From positions 1 to 40,395 of the forward strand of contig JBPYFK010000019.1 of assembly GCA_051984675.1 (NCBI GenBank): DNA of 40,395 bases. The letters run 5' to 3'. This stretch comes from JBPYFK01 sp051984675 (GTDB lineage Bacteria > Actinomycetota > Actinomycetes > Mycobacteriales > Pseudonocardiaceae). The translations under genes and the position numbers were made by a program. The notes beneath the pieces are model-generated. The model searched no databases and had not been told where the DNA came from. It saw only the letters and a list, made by a program, of their open reading frames with translations. Below, piece after piece: positions 31,482 to 40,174 of this stretch. The first letter of the stretch is position 1, and every line of letters starts with the position of its first letter.

Positions 31482-32492
31482 TCATCGCAGGCGCACGGGG
31501 GCATCGGCCTGTTCGGGCGGCCAGACCACAACTCGCGAGCCGCGTTGCCATTGTACGGTCACCATCCGGTGACCAACCTGAACCCCCGTCATCGGGTCGA
31601 TACGGAACCGACCGAACAGTGTCGTGCAGTCCAGGTGCCGTGCGGCGGCCAATACCGCGGCATCGTCGGACGCACCGGCCATATGCAGACAGCGAAGCGC
31701 GACGATGCCCGCGGCGCACGCCTGAGCAGCCGGGTACGGCGGGTCACTGCCGGCCCGGGCGCGGTAGGCAGCGACGAACTCCTGCGCGGTCGGTCCTTCG
31801 TCGGGAAGAGGTGCCGCGGACGGCAACCATTGCGCCGGGCCGAGCAGACCCGCACAGCGCTCACCCACGGCCGCCCGTGCCTCCTCCACTCCAGCGGCGA
31901 CCAGGCCCACTGCCCGCCACGGACCTGGTAAGTACCGCCGAGCAATCCGCACGTCGTCGTCAAACCGACCCGCGACCAGCAGCAGGTCCGCTTCCGGAGG
32001 CTCCGCTGGGAGTACCGCGCGCTGAGCCCGCAGGCCACACCTCGCTGCGGTCTCGACAGCGCCTTCGGCGATGGCACGACCGAATCCGCTGTCGCGGTGC
32101 AACACGCCGATCCGCCGCACGCTGGGATCGGCTCGCCGCACGGCGTCCACGGCGCCGACGAAGTAGCTCTGAGCCGGTGCCAGGACCGACACGACGTTGC
32201 CCCGCGCTTGCGTCCCGGCACCGCTGTGATTCCACACCAGACGCTTTGTCTTCTCCGCGACGGCGCCCACAGATCCGCTGCCATACGGCCCGAAAAGCAA
32301 GTCCGGCCGCTCGCCTTCGGCCTGACGGACCGCATGCGTGGTCCCCTTGTGCGTGTCGAAAACCGCCAAGTGCACTGAGTCAGCACCTGTGAACCGTTCA
32401 GCCCACAGCGTCAAGGCTAAGGCTGTAGCCTCCCCGTACCGCGCCAACGGCCCGGACAGCGGGGTGATCAGCGCCGCCCGCACACTCGACAT
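31482..32492 (-). CDS. Type 1 periplasmic-binding-fold protein without signal peptide
   Basis: A 336-aa protein resembling branched-chain amino-acid ABC binding proteins (AALITPLSGPLARYGEATAL, LLFGPYGSGSVGAVAE, RRIGVLHRDSGFG, FRIDPMTGVQVGHRMV). ATG 32492 is six bases behind CAGGAA and gives no signal peptide or lipobox. Upstream in-frame codons overlap the next gene and add no signal either. It is therefore probably cytoplasmic, with no transporter or regulator domain attached. A ligand-binding or sensing role is inferred. Confidence 0.8.
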   Translation of the reverse strand: MSSVRAALITPLSGPLARYGEATALALTLWAERFTGADSVHLAVFDTHKGTTHAVRQAEGERPDLLFGPYGSGSVGAVAEKTKRLVWNHSGAGTQARGNVVSVLAPAQSYFVGAVDAVRRADPSVRRIGVLHRDSGFGRAIAEGAVETAARCGLRAQRAVLPAEPPEADLLLVAGRFDDDVRIARRYLPGPWRAVGLVAAGVEEARAAVGERCAGLLGPAQWLPSAAPLPDEGPTAQEFVAAYRARAGSDPPYPAAQACAAGIVALRCLHMAGASDDAAVLAAARHLDCTTLFGRFRIDPMTGVQVGHRMVTVQWQRGSRVVVWPPEQADAPVRLR

Positions 32493-32536
32493 TCGCGTTC
32501 CTGCCCGCAGACAGTCGCAGAGCTCAGCTTCGCTGG

Positions 32537-32959
32537 CTAGTGATGCGTGACATCCTTGTTCTCGAACGATCCCCAACCGTGCCAGCGGTGCACTTCGATC
32601 CAAGCGCTGTAGCGTTTGCGATCACGAACCGGATAGTTCTGGCCGAGATACCGGTGAGCAAGCCGGTCGATATCGGCCAGACCCGTATCCTCCCGTATAT
32701 CGACCACTTTCCCTTGCAGGCTGACGTGGCTGTGCCAGTCTTGGGCGTCCAGTACGGTCAGCGTCACACGCGGATCGTCCCGGATGTAGTCGAGTCGCTT
32801 GCGACCCTCATCCATGTTGACCATGACTCGGCCGTTCTCCCACAGATACCAGGTCGCCACCGATACAGGCTGCCCGTCGGGTCGGACGCTGGCGATCACG
32901 GCTGGATTGGGTTTGGCCAGCATCGCGCTGACCTCTTCCGGCACCGGCGCCTTGGCCAT
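32537..32959 (-). CDS. PPOX/F420-type split-barrel flavin protein
   Basis: A 140-aa protein of the pyridoxamine 5'-phosphate oxidase-like split-barrel superfamily: PAVIASVRPDGQPVSVATWY, GRVMVNMDEGRKRLDYI and RVTLTVLDAQDWHSHVSLQG. Actinobacterial members often bind F420 or FMN and reduce quinones or other acceptors. ATG 32959 lies behind a perfect AGGAGG. The exact cofactor cannot be decided from sequence by eye. Confidence 0.9.
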   Translation of the reverse strand: MAKAPVPEEVSAMLAKPNPAVIASVRPDGQPVSVATWYLWENGRVMVNMDEGRKRLDYIRDDPRVTLTVLDAQDWHSHVSLQGKVVDIREDTGLADIDRLAHRYLGQNYPVRDRKRYSAWIEVHRWHGWGSFENKDVTHH

Positions 32960-33026
32960 GAATATCCTCCTACGAAACGACGACCTTCGGTGACATCACC
33001 TACGTCCCCGCATCCTGTCAGACTGC

Positions 33027-34073
33027 TCACCCGGGCACCGGAAACCGCAGCAGCGCGCCGACTCCATCGGCGAGATCGGTTCCGGGCGCCACCAAGCTGG
33101 CTGTGGAACTGCTCTGCGCGCAGACCTTGAGCAGGAAGGACTCTTCGGAGGGGTGTTTGTCGGGGTCCAGCAGCAAGGTGTCGACCGCACCTGCTTCAGC
33201 GGCCTGAACAACCGACCTGTACCCCTGAACCGACTCGCCTCGCGCCAGTCCGGCTCGTAGTTGCTCTGTACGTTGCTCGGCCTCGTTGGCGCATTCGGAC
33301 TCGGCAAGCCGCAACATCTCGTCGGTCAAGGCTTCTTCACCGCGGGAGTCCTCATCGCGACCACCTCGACCGGTCTCGACGGTGATGTCGGCCAGCTCGG
33401 CCGGTAGCTCTTCGCGCACCGCCGTGCGGACCTGCACTTCACCGGCCAAGACCAGCAACCGTGGATGGAACGAACTCGCCGCTCGGCGAAGATGTGCCGC
33501 GACGTCCTTCGCGTTCTTGCTGACCTTCTCGTCCGCACGACGCTGAATCTGGTTATGTGACAACCCGCCGCGTCGCGGCTTGTGCACCCGCTTGCCAGCA
33601 CCGCCCTCAACTGTCTCCGCCTCGATCTCCTGCGGCTCGTGCTGCTCCGCGACGACATCTTGGCGCACCTGTGCGCCTTGGTGGCCGGCGATCACCACCA
33701 GCTCCCGCACTGCTCGATCTGCCTCCCGCACATAGGCCCCGAGCTCCGGCAGCGCGCCCCAATAAGCATGGTCACCAGCGCCCAATGCGGCATCCCATGG
33801 CTCGTGGAGGAGAATCTCGGAATCCGCGGCTACCAGCACGCGGCCATTGCTCTGCTCCTCGCCGGCGGCGTGCTGCTGCAAGGCCGTCTCGATCGCGCTG
33901 AGCGGTTCGGCTTCCGCTCCCGCTGACACCAACCGTTCGCGCAGCGACTGCCAGCGCAGGCGAACCTGCGCGGCAGCGTCTTCTCCAGGCGAGCGGCGCT
34001 CCAGGTACACCGTCGCGAACGGGCCATGATGCTCGTACACCGCTCGCAAGCTCGACAGATCCATCAGACGCAT
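33027..34073 (-). CDS. Rv2629-like protein, baeRF (eRF1-like) family
   Basis: A 348-aa protein whose layout and motifs resemble mycobacterial Rv2629: LRAVYEHHGPFATVYLE at the N-terminus, VHKPRRGGLSHNQIQRRADE in the middle, PRLLVLAGEVQVRTAVREEL, and DGVGALLRFPVPG at the end. This family is related to archaeal/eukaryotic release factor eRF1 and has been proposed to act at ribosomes. ATG 34073 has GGAGA four bases upstream and is preferred over 34121. The function is unproven here. In mycobacteria the homologue belongs to the dormancy regulon. Confidence 0.8.
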   Translation of the reverse strand: MRLMDLSSLRAVYEHHGPFATVYLERRSPGEDAAAQVRLRWQSLRERLVSAGAEAEPLSAIETALQQHAAGEEQSNGRVLVAADSEILLHEPWDAALGAGDHAYWGALPELGAYVREADRAVRELVVIAGHQGAQVRQDVVAEQHEPQEIEAETVEGGAGKRVHKPRRGGLSHNQIQRRADEKVSKNAKDVAAHLRRAASSFHPRLLVLAGEVQVRTAVREELPAELADITVETGRGGRDEDSRGEEALTDEMLRLAESECANEAEQRTEQLRAGLARGESVQGYRSVVQAAEAGAVDTLLLDPDKHPSEESFLLKVCAQSSSTASLVAPGTDLADGVGALLRFPVPG

Positions 34074-34268
34074 CCATTCTCCGAAATAGCTGCTCGGCGG
34101 CGGTGCGGGCAACCGTCGCACCCCCTCGCATACCCAGTAGCCACCCGTGGCATGCCCCCAAAGCTAAGGTGGTGTTCGTCGAACAGGCGTGCGCGGTACT
34201 GCGGTTTCGGGCGCGTGCACACGCCATCTCACGTGCGGTCGGGCATGTTTCCGAGACGGACCAGCAGT

Positions 34269-36605
34269 TCACGAGTGTCCGGTCGGGCGAGTTGGCCCGG
34301 AACCGGTGGAAAGGTGAATCGGAACACTGCTGACGACCAGGCGGGGGACGTGACGCAGGGCCCGCCGCAGCCGTTGAGGTGCTTGGCTGTGCAGGATTTC
34401 ATGCCGGCGGTAGTTGACCGCGATCTCAGGCAGCACGACCGTCAGTGTTCCGGCGGGCCACTGTGCGTGCAGTGCTTCGAGGTAGTGGGCAAGGGGTGCG
34501 ATGATCGCCCGGTACGGCGAGGAGATGATTTCCAGGCGCACATGGTTGCCCCAGGCGTTCCAGTTGCGGCGGAACTGCTCGGCTTCCTGCTCGTCCGGGC
34601 TGATGTGCACGGCGAGCACGGGCTGAGTCAGCGAGGCTGCGTAGGCCAAGGCACGAAGGGCCGCCAAGTCCATGCGCGCCACCGGGACCACCACCAGATG
34701 GCGGATCTGTTCCGGGCTTTCCTCGCGTTCCCCTTCTTCCTGCCCCGGCTCCGCGGACGTCGGCGCAGCCGGTTCCAGGGGTCGGGGCACCGTATCAGGG
34801 GCGCGTGGGGGTTCGACGAGGTGCTCGGCGGCGTCGGAGGGCAACGGGTAGAGGTCGGTCGCGGCGCGAACGGTGTCGTAATGCGCCCGTATCCGCCGGC
34901 AGACGACGATGACCAGCGGTACGGCGAGCACCACAACCCACGCGCCTTCGGTGAGCTTGCTGATCGCAGCCGTCAGGAGCACTACAGCTGAAAGGCATGC
35001 GCCGAGCAGGTTGAACGTGATGCTCTTGCGCCAATGCGCGCCCCGCGCTCGCCACCAGTGCACCACCATGCCGGTCTGAGAGAGGGTGAACGCGAGGAAG
35101 ACACCGATCGCGTACAGCGGAATGAGCGACTCGGTGCGTCCGCTGAAGGCGACGAGTAGTACCGCCGACGCGAGTGCCAGCACAAGAATGCCGTTGCTGA
35201 AGGCCAGCCGATCGCCCATCCGCAGAAACTTCCTCGGAGCGTAGGCGTCGCGTGCCAGGAAGAACAACAGGCGGGGGAAGTCGTTGAACGCCGTGTTCGC
35301 CGCCAGGAGCAGGATCAGCGCGGTCGTCGTCTGCACGTAGCCATACAGCGGTCCACTATGGAAGACCCGTTGGGCCAGCTGGGAAAGTACGGTTTCGCCG
35401 GGCTGCGGCGCGATTCCGTTGAGGTGGGTCAGCAAGACCAGCCCAGCGAAGATCACCACCAGGAGCCCGATCATCCACGTCAGAGTGGTGCGGGCGTTGC
35501 GCCAGGTGGGATCTCGGAAGGCCGGTACCGCGTTGGAAACCGCTTCAATGCCGGTCATGGAGGTCGCGCCGGAGGAGAACGCGCGCAGCACCAGCAACAC
35601 GCCTGCACCTTCGGTGGCAACGCTCGGGGGAGCCGGAAGGCTGGCGAACCCACGCGCCGCTGCCTGCACGACACCCACACTGATCAGCAGAATCATACCG
35701 GCAAGAAAGGCATAGGTAGGGGCGGCGAACACGTTGCCCGCCGACCGCACGCCCCGCAGGTTCGCGGCCAGCAGCACCGCGAGCGCGATCAAACCGAGCA
35801 CGACGCCATAAGGCCCGAGCCCGGGAAGCGCCGACGTGATCGCGTCCACGCCAGCAGCCACCGAGACGGACACAGTCAGGATGTAGTCCATCATGAGGCC
35901 GGCGGCGGCCACCAAGCCCAGCCGCGGCCCCAGATTGTCGCCCGCCACGATGTAGGAGCCAGCGCCATGTGGGTAGGCCGGGATGGTCTGGCGGTAGGAC
36001 AGCCCCACCGCGATCATGAGGATGATCAGTGCCGCGGCTACCGGCAACGACAGCCCGAGCGCCGCCGGACCGGCGAGCACCAGCACGGTTAACATCGCCT
36101 CCGGGCCGTACGCCACCGACGACAGCAGATCGCTGGACAGCACCGGCAGCGCAATGAGCTTGCGCATGCGCTCCTGGACCACGGCCGCGCTGTGCAGTGG
36201 AGGCCCTACCACCGCACGCCGCATCCGGCTGAGCACTCGGGTGAACCTCGTCTCCGGCTCGGTCGCCGGCGGAGTTGCCACGAGTTCGTCAGGAGCTTCG
36301 GCCCGGAACATCGCGACGCGGGCGAAACGATCCCACCGGCTTGGCTGTGGCTCGCGGCCGTACGAGCCGAGGGCGGGATCGACCGGTAGACGGGCCAGCC
36401 GGCTCTGCGCGCCTTGCAATGCCGAGGACCAGTGGTCGCCGACCTGGCGCAGCACCGCGAGCTGCTCGTCGCTGAGCGGCCGTAGTTCGGCGGACGGGCT
36501 CATCACATGCGATTGCTGGTCCGTGGACTCGCCCGGGTTGGCCCGCTCGCCGCTGTCGCCGTCACCGTGCCTCTCGCGGCCTGATCCAGCTTCCTCCACC
36601 GACAC
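34269..36605 (-). CDS. APC-type permease, KimA-like K+ or amino-acid transporter
   Basis: A 778-aa protein with a hydrophilic N-terminus of about 130 residues, roughly twelve membrane helices (from LSSVAYGPEAMLTVLVL to AWVVVLAVPLVIVVC) and a C-terminal region of about 160 residues resembling a UspA-like fold (HLVVVPVARMDLAALRALAY). This layout matches KimA/YdaO, a proton-coupled K+ importer inhibited by c-di-AMP. GTG 36605 has GAAGGAG six bases upstream. ATG 36503 has no ribosome site, and starts before 36605 run through the divergent intergenic region. Potassium specificity is inferred from family layout. Confidence 0.82.
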   Translation of the reverse strand: MSVEEAGSGRERHGDGDSGERANPGESTDQQSHVMSPSAELRPLSDEQLAVLRQVGDHWSSALQGAQSRLARLPVDPALGSYGREPQPSRWDRFARVAMFRAEAPDELVATPPATEPETRFTRVLSRMRRAVVGPPLHSAAVVQERMRKLIALPVLSSDLLSSVAYGPEAMLTVLVLAGPAALGLSLPVAAALIILMIAVGLSYRQTIPAYPHGAGSYIVAGDNLGPRLGLVAAAGLMMDYILTVSVSVAAGVDAITSALPGLGPYGVVLGLIALAVLLAANLRGVRSAGNVFAAPTYAFLAGMILLISVGVVQAAARGFASLPAPPSVATEGAGVLLVLRAFSSGATSMTGIEAVSNAVPAFRDPTWRNARTTLTWMIGLLVVIFAGLVLLTHLNGIAPQPGETVLSQLAQRVFHSGPLYGYVQTTTALILLLAANTAFNDFPRLLFFLARDAYAPRKFLRMGDRLAFSNGILVLALASAVLLVAFSGRTESLIPLYAIGVFLAFTLSQTGMVVHWWRARGAHWRKSITFNLLGACLSAVVLLTAAISKLTEGAWVVVLAVPLVIVVCRRIRAHYDTVRAATDLYPLPSDAAEHLVEPPRAPDTVPRPLEPAAPTSAEPGQEEGEREESPEQIRHLVVVPVARMDLAALRALAYAASLTQPVLAVHISPDEQEAEQFRRNWNAWGNHVRLEIISSPYRAIIAPLAHYLEALHAQWPAGTLTVVLPEIAVNYRRHEILHSQAPQRLRRALRHVPRLVVSSVPIHLSTGSGPTRPTGHS

Positions 36606-36970
36606 ACCCGGCTCCTTCGGGTAACCAGCCGATCTCGGTGTCCATGCTGGCCGACCCACCCAGTGCATGCAGATCGGCCCAGACACGACGACGAGCACCC
36701 GACACGTGTGGATGAAGCTCTCGACGCCGAACCGGTGGACGATGAGCAGGACACAATGCGTCCTGACCGGCCTCACAAGAGTGATGAACAGGAGTAACAC
36801 CGGATCACGCCTGCCGCGTCGGATCGTTCGCGTCGACCGAGGGCACACTCACGTCCACTTTGGGATACTGACAACGCGAATTCACCCGCAGATCGAATCG
36901 AAGACTGCCGCGAGCTGAACCCCTCCATCAGTCCCCCTTGCGTGTCGCAGAGAAGGAGAGCCGCCACGTC
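36606..36970. other. Divergent intergenic region between permease and channel-like gene
   Basis: About 365 bases carrying both promoters. GAAGGAG for the permease is at its left edge, and GAAGGAG for the other gene lies at about 36953-36959. I looked for a c-di-AMP riboswitch-like pattern on the permease side and saw only short GGAGCCGGGT-like similarity, not enough to call. Confidence 0.5.
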
Positions 36971-38071
36971 ATGACATTGCAGGTTGTCAGCACGCTGGTG
37001 GTGGGGCTGGCGGGCGCAACGTGTGTAGTGCTAACCGTGCTGTCAGCGGCACAGACGCTCGTAGTACCGCGGGGCACGCCCATGCTGATCACGCGCGTGG
37101 TGTTCATCGGCATGGGCGGCGTGTTCGCTGTACTGTCCCGCCGCAAGGACTATCAGCACCGTGACCGGGTGATGGCGTTGTACGCGCCTTTGACCCTACT
37201 GGTCTTGCCCGCGGTGTGGCTGGTGTTCGTCCTGACCGGCTACACGGCATTGGACTGGGCACTTGGGGTGCAACCGTGGCGGGCGGCGTTTCTGGCCAGC
37301 GGGTCGTCACTGCTCACCCTCGGGTTTCAGGCGCCACATGACGTTCCCACCGCCCTGCTCGTGTTTTCCGAGGCCGCGTTGGGGCTGGGATTGCTGGCTT
37401 TGTTGATCTCCTATCTGCCCACGATCTATGCCTCGTACTCCCGGCGGGAGACCATGGTCGCTGCGGTGAACACCCTCGCGGGGAGCCCACCGTCAGGAGT
37501 CGAACTGCTGGAACGGATGGCGCGCATCGACGGACTGGACGTGCTTACGGGCTACTGGCACGAGTGGACGCACTGGTTCGCCGATATCGAGGAGACCCAC
37601 ACGTCGGCACCAGGGCTCGTGCACTTCCGCTCCCCGCGGTCCGACCGGTCCTGGGTGACCGCAGCCGGGGCGGTGCTCGACGCTGCCGCGCTGCTGGCCT
37701 CCACAGTCGACATGGGCCGCCAGCCCGAGGCGGAGTTGTGCCTGCGCGCCGGGCACCTGTCGCTGCGCCATATCGGCGACTACTACGGCATGCCCGCAGA
37801 CCCGCCAACGGCTCGCGAGCCATCGATCGCGATCTCCCGCGACGAATTCGACGCCGCATGTCAGCGTTTGGCCGCCGCCGGCATCCAGCTCAAGTCAGAC
37901 CGGAACCAGTCGTGGCGGGACTTCGCCGGCTGGCGGGTGAACTACGACGGGCTGCTGCGGCGCTTCGCCTCGCTGTGCCTGGCACCGTCCGCTCCATGGT
38001 CAGCCGACCGTCCCATCCTCTTCCGCCGCGGGCGGATCATCGTTCGCCGTCCCAGGCGAGCTGACCGATAG
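36971..38071 (+). CDS. Membrane protein with channel-like pore segment
   Basis: A 366-aa protein with membrane helices at about 8-30, 36-55 and 68-92, and another at 122-150. Between the last two is WRAAFLASGSSLLTLGFQAP (about 103-122), laid out as pore helix plus filter, with TLGF (116-119) in place of the TVGYG of potassium channels. The last 210 residues are cytoplasmic and mostly helical. It is divergent from the KimA-like permease, which supports an ion-homeostasis role. I recognise the pore-like layout, not a named family. ATG 36971 is used, with GAAGGAGA upstream. Confidence 0.75.
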   Translation: MTLQVVSTLVVGLAGATCVVLTVLSAAQTLVVPRGTPMLITRVVFIGMGGVFAVLSRRKDYQHRDRVMALYAPLTLLVLPAVWLVFVLTGYTALDWALGVQPWRAAFLASGSSLLTLGFQAPHDVPTALLVFSEAALGLGLLALLISYLPTIYASYSRRETMVAAVNTLAGSPPSGVELLERMARIDGLDVLTGYWHEWTHWFADIEETHTSAPGLVHFRSPRSDRSWVTAAGAVLDAAALLASTVDMGRQPEAELCLRAGHLSLRHIGDYYGMPADPPTAREPSIAISRDEFDAACQRLAAAGIQLKSDRNQSWRDFAGWRVNYDGLLRRFASLCLAPSAPWSADRPILFRRGRIIVRRPRRADR

Positions 38072-38294
38072 CTGAAGTCGAGGTTCTTGGCTCTACTGTC
38101 CTGCGATCGGATACCTGGCCACGGATGCCGTGAATCACGACTTGGCCACCGCCGTCGTCCTCCAGCTCCTGCTCCGCATCGACGATCGCGCCGGCTTGTG
38201 TCGCCGCCCGTGAGATGGTACTGCCCGTTTGGGGGCCAACGACCTTCCATCCCCCGTGCGGGCTCGCGTTGCGTACGACGTGGCGTTCGTTCAC
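38037..38294 (-). CDS. DUF2188 protein
   Basis: An 85-aa protein matching DUF2188: HVVRNASPHGGWKVVGPQ, then a helix SRAATQAGAIVDAEQELEDD and QVVIHGIRGQVSDRRT. GTG 38294 has AGGAGG five bases upstream, better than the ATG options upstream. The function of the family is unknown; members occur near stress genes. Its last 35 bases overlap the end of the convergent membrane-protein gene. Confidence 0.85.
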   Translation of the reverse strand: MNERHVVRNASPHGGWKVVGPQTGSTISRAATQAGAIVDAEQELEDDGGGQVVIHGIRGQVSDRRTVEPRTSTSAIGQLAWDGER

Positions 38295-38405
38295 GGCAAC
38301 CTCCTGAAGCGGCACTGTGATCGTCACTATTGGCATACCCAGGTGCCGAACGGCCATAACATCCATGTCGCCGTCCGACCGACATGCAACGTGAGACGAT
38401 CTCTG

Positions 38406-39428
38406 TCAGTGTCGATGACGGCGGCCGTTCTTGCGCGCCCAGCGAAGGACGTGGTCGGCATCGTGGGTGTTGACGATGCGGTCGGCATCGATGCCGCATT
38501 CGTCCGCGCGTGCGCAGCCGTACGCCAACCAGTCGAGCTGACCAGGCGCGTGGGCATCCGAGTCGATCGCGAAGGCGCACCCGGAGTCGGCTGCGGCCCG
38601 AAGGAGGCTTCGGGGCGGGTCGAGTCGCTCGGGTCGTGAGTTGATCTCTACGGCGACGGAGCTTTCCCGGCAGGCGCTGAAGACGCTGTCAGCGTCGAAG
38701 CTGGACGGTGGTCGCTTCTTGTCCGCGAGCAGTCGTCCTGTGCAGTGACCAAGGATGTTGACCCTCGGGTTCGAGACGGCCGTGCACATCCTCCGGGTCA
38801 TCGCTTGCTCGTCCATGCGCAACTGGGAATGGACGCTGGCGACCACGACATCCAGGTCAGCCAGCACATCCTCGTCCTGGTCCAGGTGACCGTCCTCCAG
38901 GATGTCCACCTCGATACCGGTGAGGATCCGAAACGCAGCGAACTCGTCATTCAGCTCCGCGATCAGTTGAAGCTGTCGCCGCAACCGCTCCGTGGACAAT
39001 CCGCGGGCCACCTTCAGGCGTGGCGAGTGGTCGGTGAGCGCCATCCACTCGTGTCCGAGCGCTCGTGCCGTCTCGGCCATCTCCCGCACCGAGCTGCCAC
39101 CATCCGACCAGTCCGAATGCACATGGCAGTCGCCGCGCAGCGCTGAGCGCAACTGCCGTCCTTGCTCCGGTACGTCCGCGTCGGCGCGCAGCTTCTCCAA
39201 GTAGTCGACGCGGCCCAGAGTCTGGGCCTGCTCGATGACTCTGGCGGTCGTCGCGCCGATGCCAGCAAGCGTGGTCAACTGGCTCGACTCGATCAGACGA
39301 CCGAGCTCGGTCGGGGGACAGCCCTCGACGACCCGCGCGGCACGGCGAAAGGCCCGGACACGATACGTTGGTGCACCAGCACGTTCGAGCCAGAACCCGA
39401 TCTCGCTCAGCGCCTCGGCAGCATCCAC
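38406..39428 (-). CDS. HhH plus PHP-domain protein (PolX-type C-terminal half)
   Basis: A 340-aa protein. The first 90 residues hold helix-hairpin-helix repeats (RVRAFRRAARVVEG and LTTLAGIGATTARVIEQA), as in DNA polymerase beta-like proteins. The remainder is a PHP phosphoesterase domain with metal motifs DCHVHSDWSDGG, LTDHSPRL, GIEVDIL, SVHSQLRM, NILGHCTGR, and INSRPERLD with AIDSDAHAP. The polymerase palm is missing, so it resembles the exonuclease/phosphatase half of PolX alone. GTG 39428 follows GAGGAGG. A role in DNA end processing is inferred. Confidence 0.88.
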   Translation of the reverse strand: MDAAEALSEIGFWLERAGAPTYRVRAFRRAARVVEGCPPTELGRLIESSQLTTLAGIGATTARVIEQAQTLGRVDYLEKLRADADVPEQGRQLRSALRGDCHVHSDWSDGGSSVREMAETARALGHEWMALTDHSPRLKVARGLSTERLRRQLQLIAELNDEFAAFRILTGIEVDILEDGHLDQDEDVLADLDVVVASVHSQLRMDEQAMTRRMCTAVSNPRVNILGHCTGRLLADKKRPPSSFDADSVFSACRESSVAVEINSRPERLDPPRSLLRAAADSGCAFAIDSDAHAPGQLDWLAYGCARADECGIDADRIVNTHDADHVLRWARKNGRRHRH

Positions 39429-39461
39429 CGTCCGGCCTCCTCGTCGAGCGCTCGAAGCGGA

Positions 39462-40052
39462 TCACGCATCGTCGTCCTGGCTGATATCCGCGTTGCGGCG
39501 GCCGGTCAGCACCGATTCAGGCTGGGTGCGAGCCGGGTTGCGGCGCCGGTCCGCGTGCTCATCGTTCGTCTTCACCAGCAGCCACTGCTCGCGGCCACGC
39601 AGACGCGTTCGCGTCAAGGCGTAGCCACCACGGAGCTTTTCGCCGTCCAACCACACCTTCGCGTGACCACCGGCCACCGCGTCCGCCATGGGCACCGTCT
39701 CGCCGTGACGAGACGTCAGGTTTTGGTAGCTGCCCGTATCCCACACGATCACCGTGCCGGCGCCATAGGAACCTTCGGGAATGGGTCCCTCGAACTCGGC
39801 ATAGTCCAACGGATGATCCTCGGTCGGGCTCGCCAGCCGCTTCTGGTCCGGGTCCGTGGAAGGTCCCTTGGGAACCGCCCACGACTTGAGCACGCCGTCG
39901 ACCTCTAGACGGAAGTCGAAATGCACAGTCGACGCCTCATGCCGCTGAACGACGAACCTCGGCTCCGTCCCGGGCGAGCCTCCGGCCGGCTCACCGGATG
40001 CGCTCAGATCGCGCTTGGAGTGATAGGTGGCCAACTTGTCGTTCTTCGTCAT
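39462..40052 (-). CDS. Stand-alone LigD-type 3'-phosphoesterase
   Basis: A 196-aa protein equal to the LigD phosphoesterase domain: RFVVQRHEASTVHFDFRLE contains the conserved histidine, aspartate and arginine of the manganese site, followed by LKSWAVPKGPS, GPIPEGSYGAGTVIVWD and WLLVKTND. It trims 3'-phosphates or ribonucleotides from DNA ends in bacterial end joining. No ligase or polymerase domain is attached. ATG 40052 lacks a strong ribosome site. It lies 33 bases upstream of the PHP gene, so the two may form a repair unit. Confidence 0.9.
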   Translation of the reverse strand: MTKNDKLATYHSKRDLSASGEPAGGSPGTEPRFVVQRHEASTVHFDFRLEVDGVLKSWAVPKGPSTDPDQKRLASPTEDHPLDYAEFEGPIPEGSYGAGTVIVWDTGSYQNLTSRHGETVPMADAVAGGHAKVWLDGEKLRGGYALTRTRLRGREQWLLVKTNDEHADRRRNPARTQPESVLTGRRNADISQDDDA

Positions 40053-40174
40053 GACCAGGGAGTACCCGGTGACCGGACAAGCCAACCCGCCGCCAGGACC
40101 GCGCCCCGGGGCACCGTGTTCACCGGCGGCACCAGCCGCCGCCCTGGCATTCCGCCGCGGGCCAACGGGGTTGG

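Noticed and set aside
36606..36970. c-di-AMP (ydaO-type) riboswitch before the KimA-like gene
   Set aside because: Only a short GGAGCC-rich piece resembles the motif; the ordered conserved blocks and pairing could not be found by eye.
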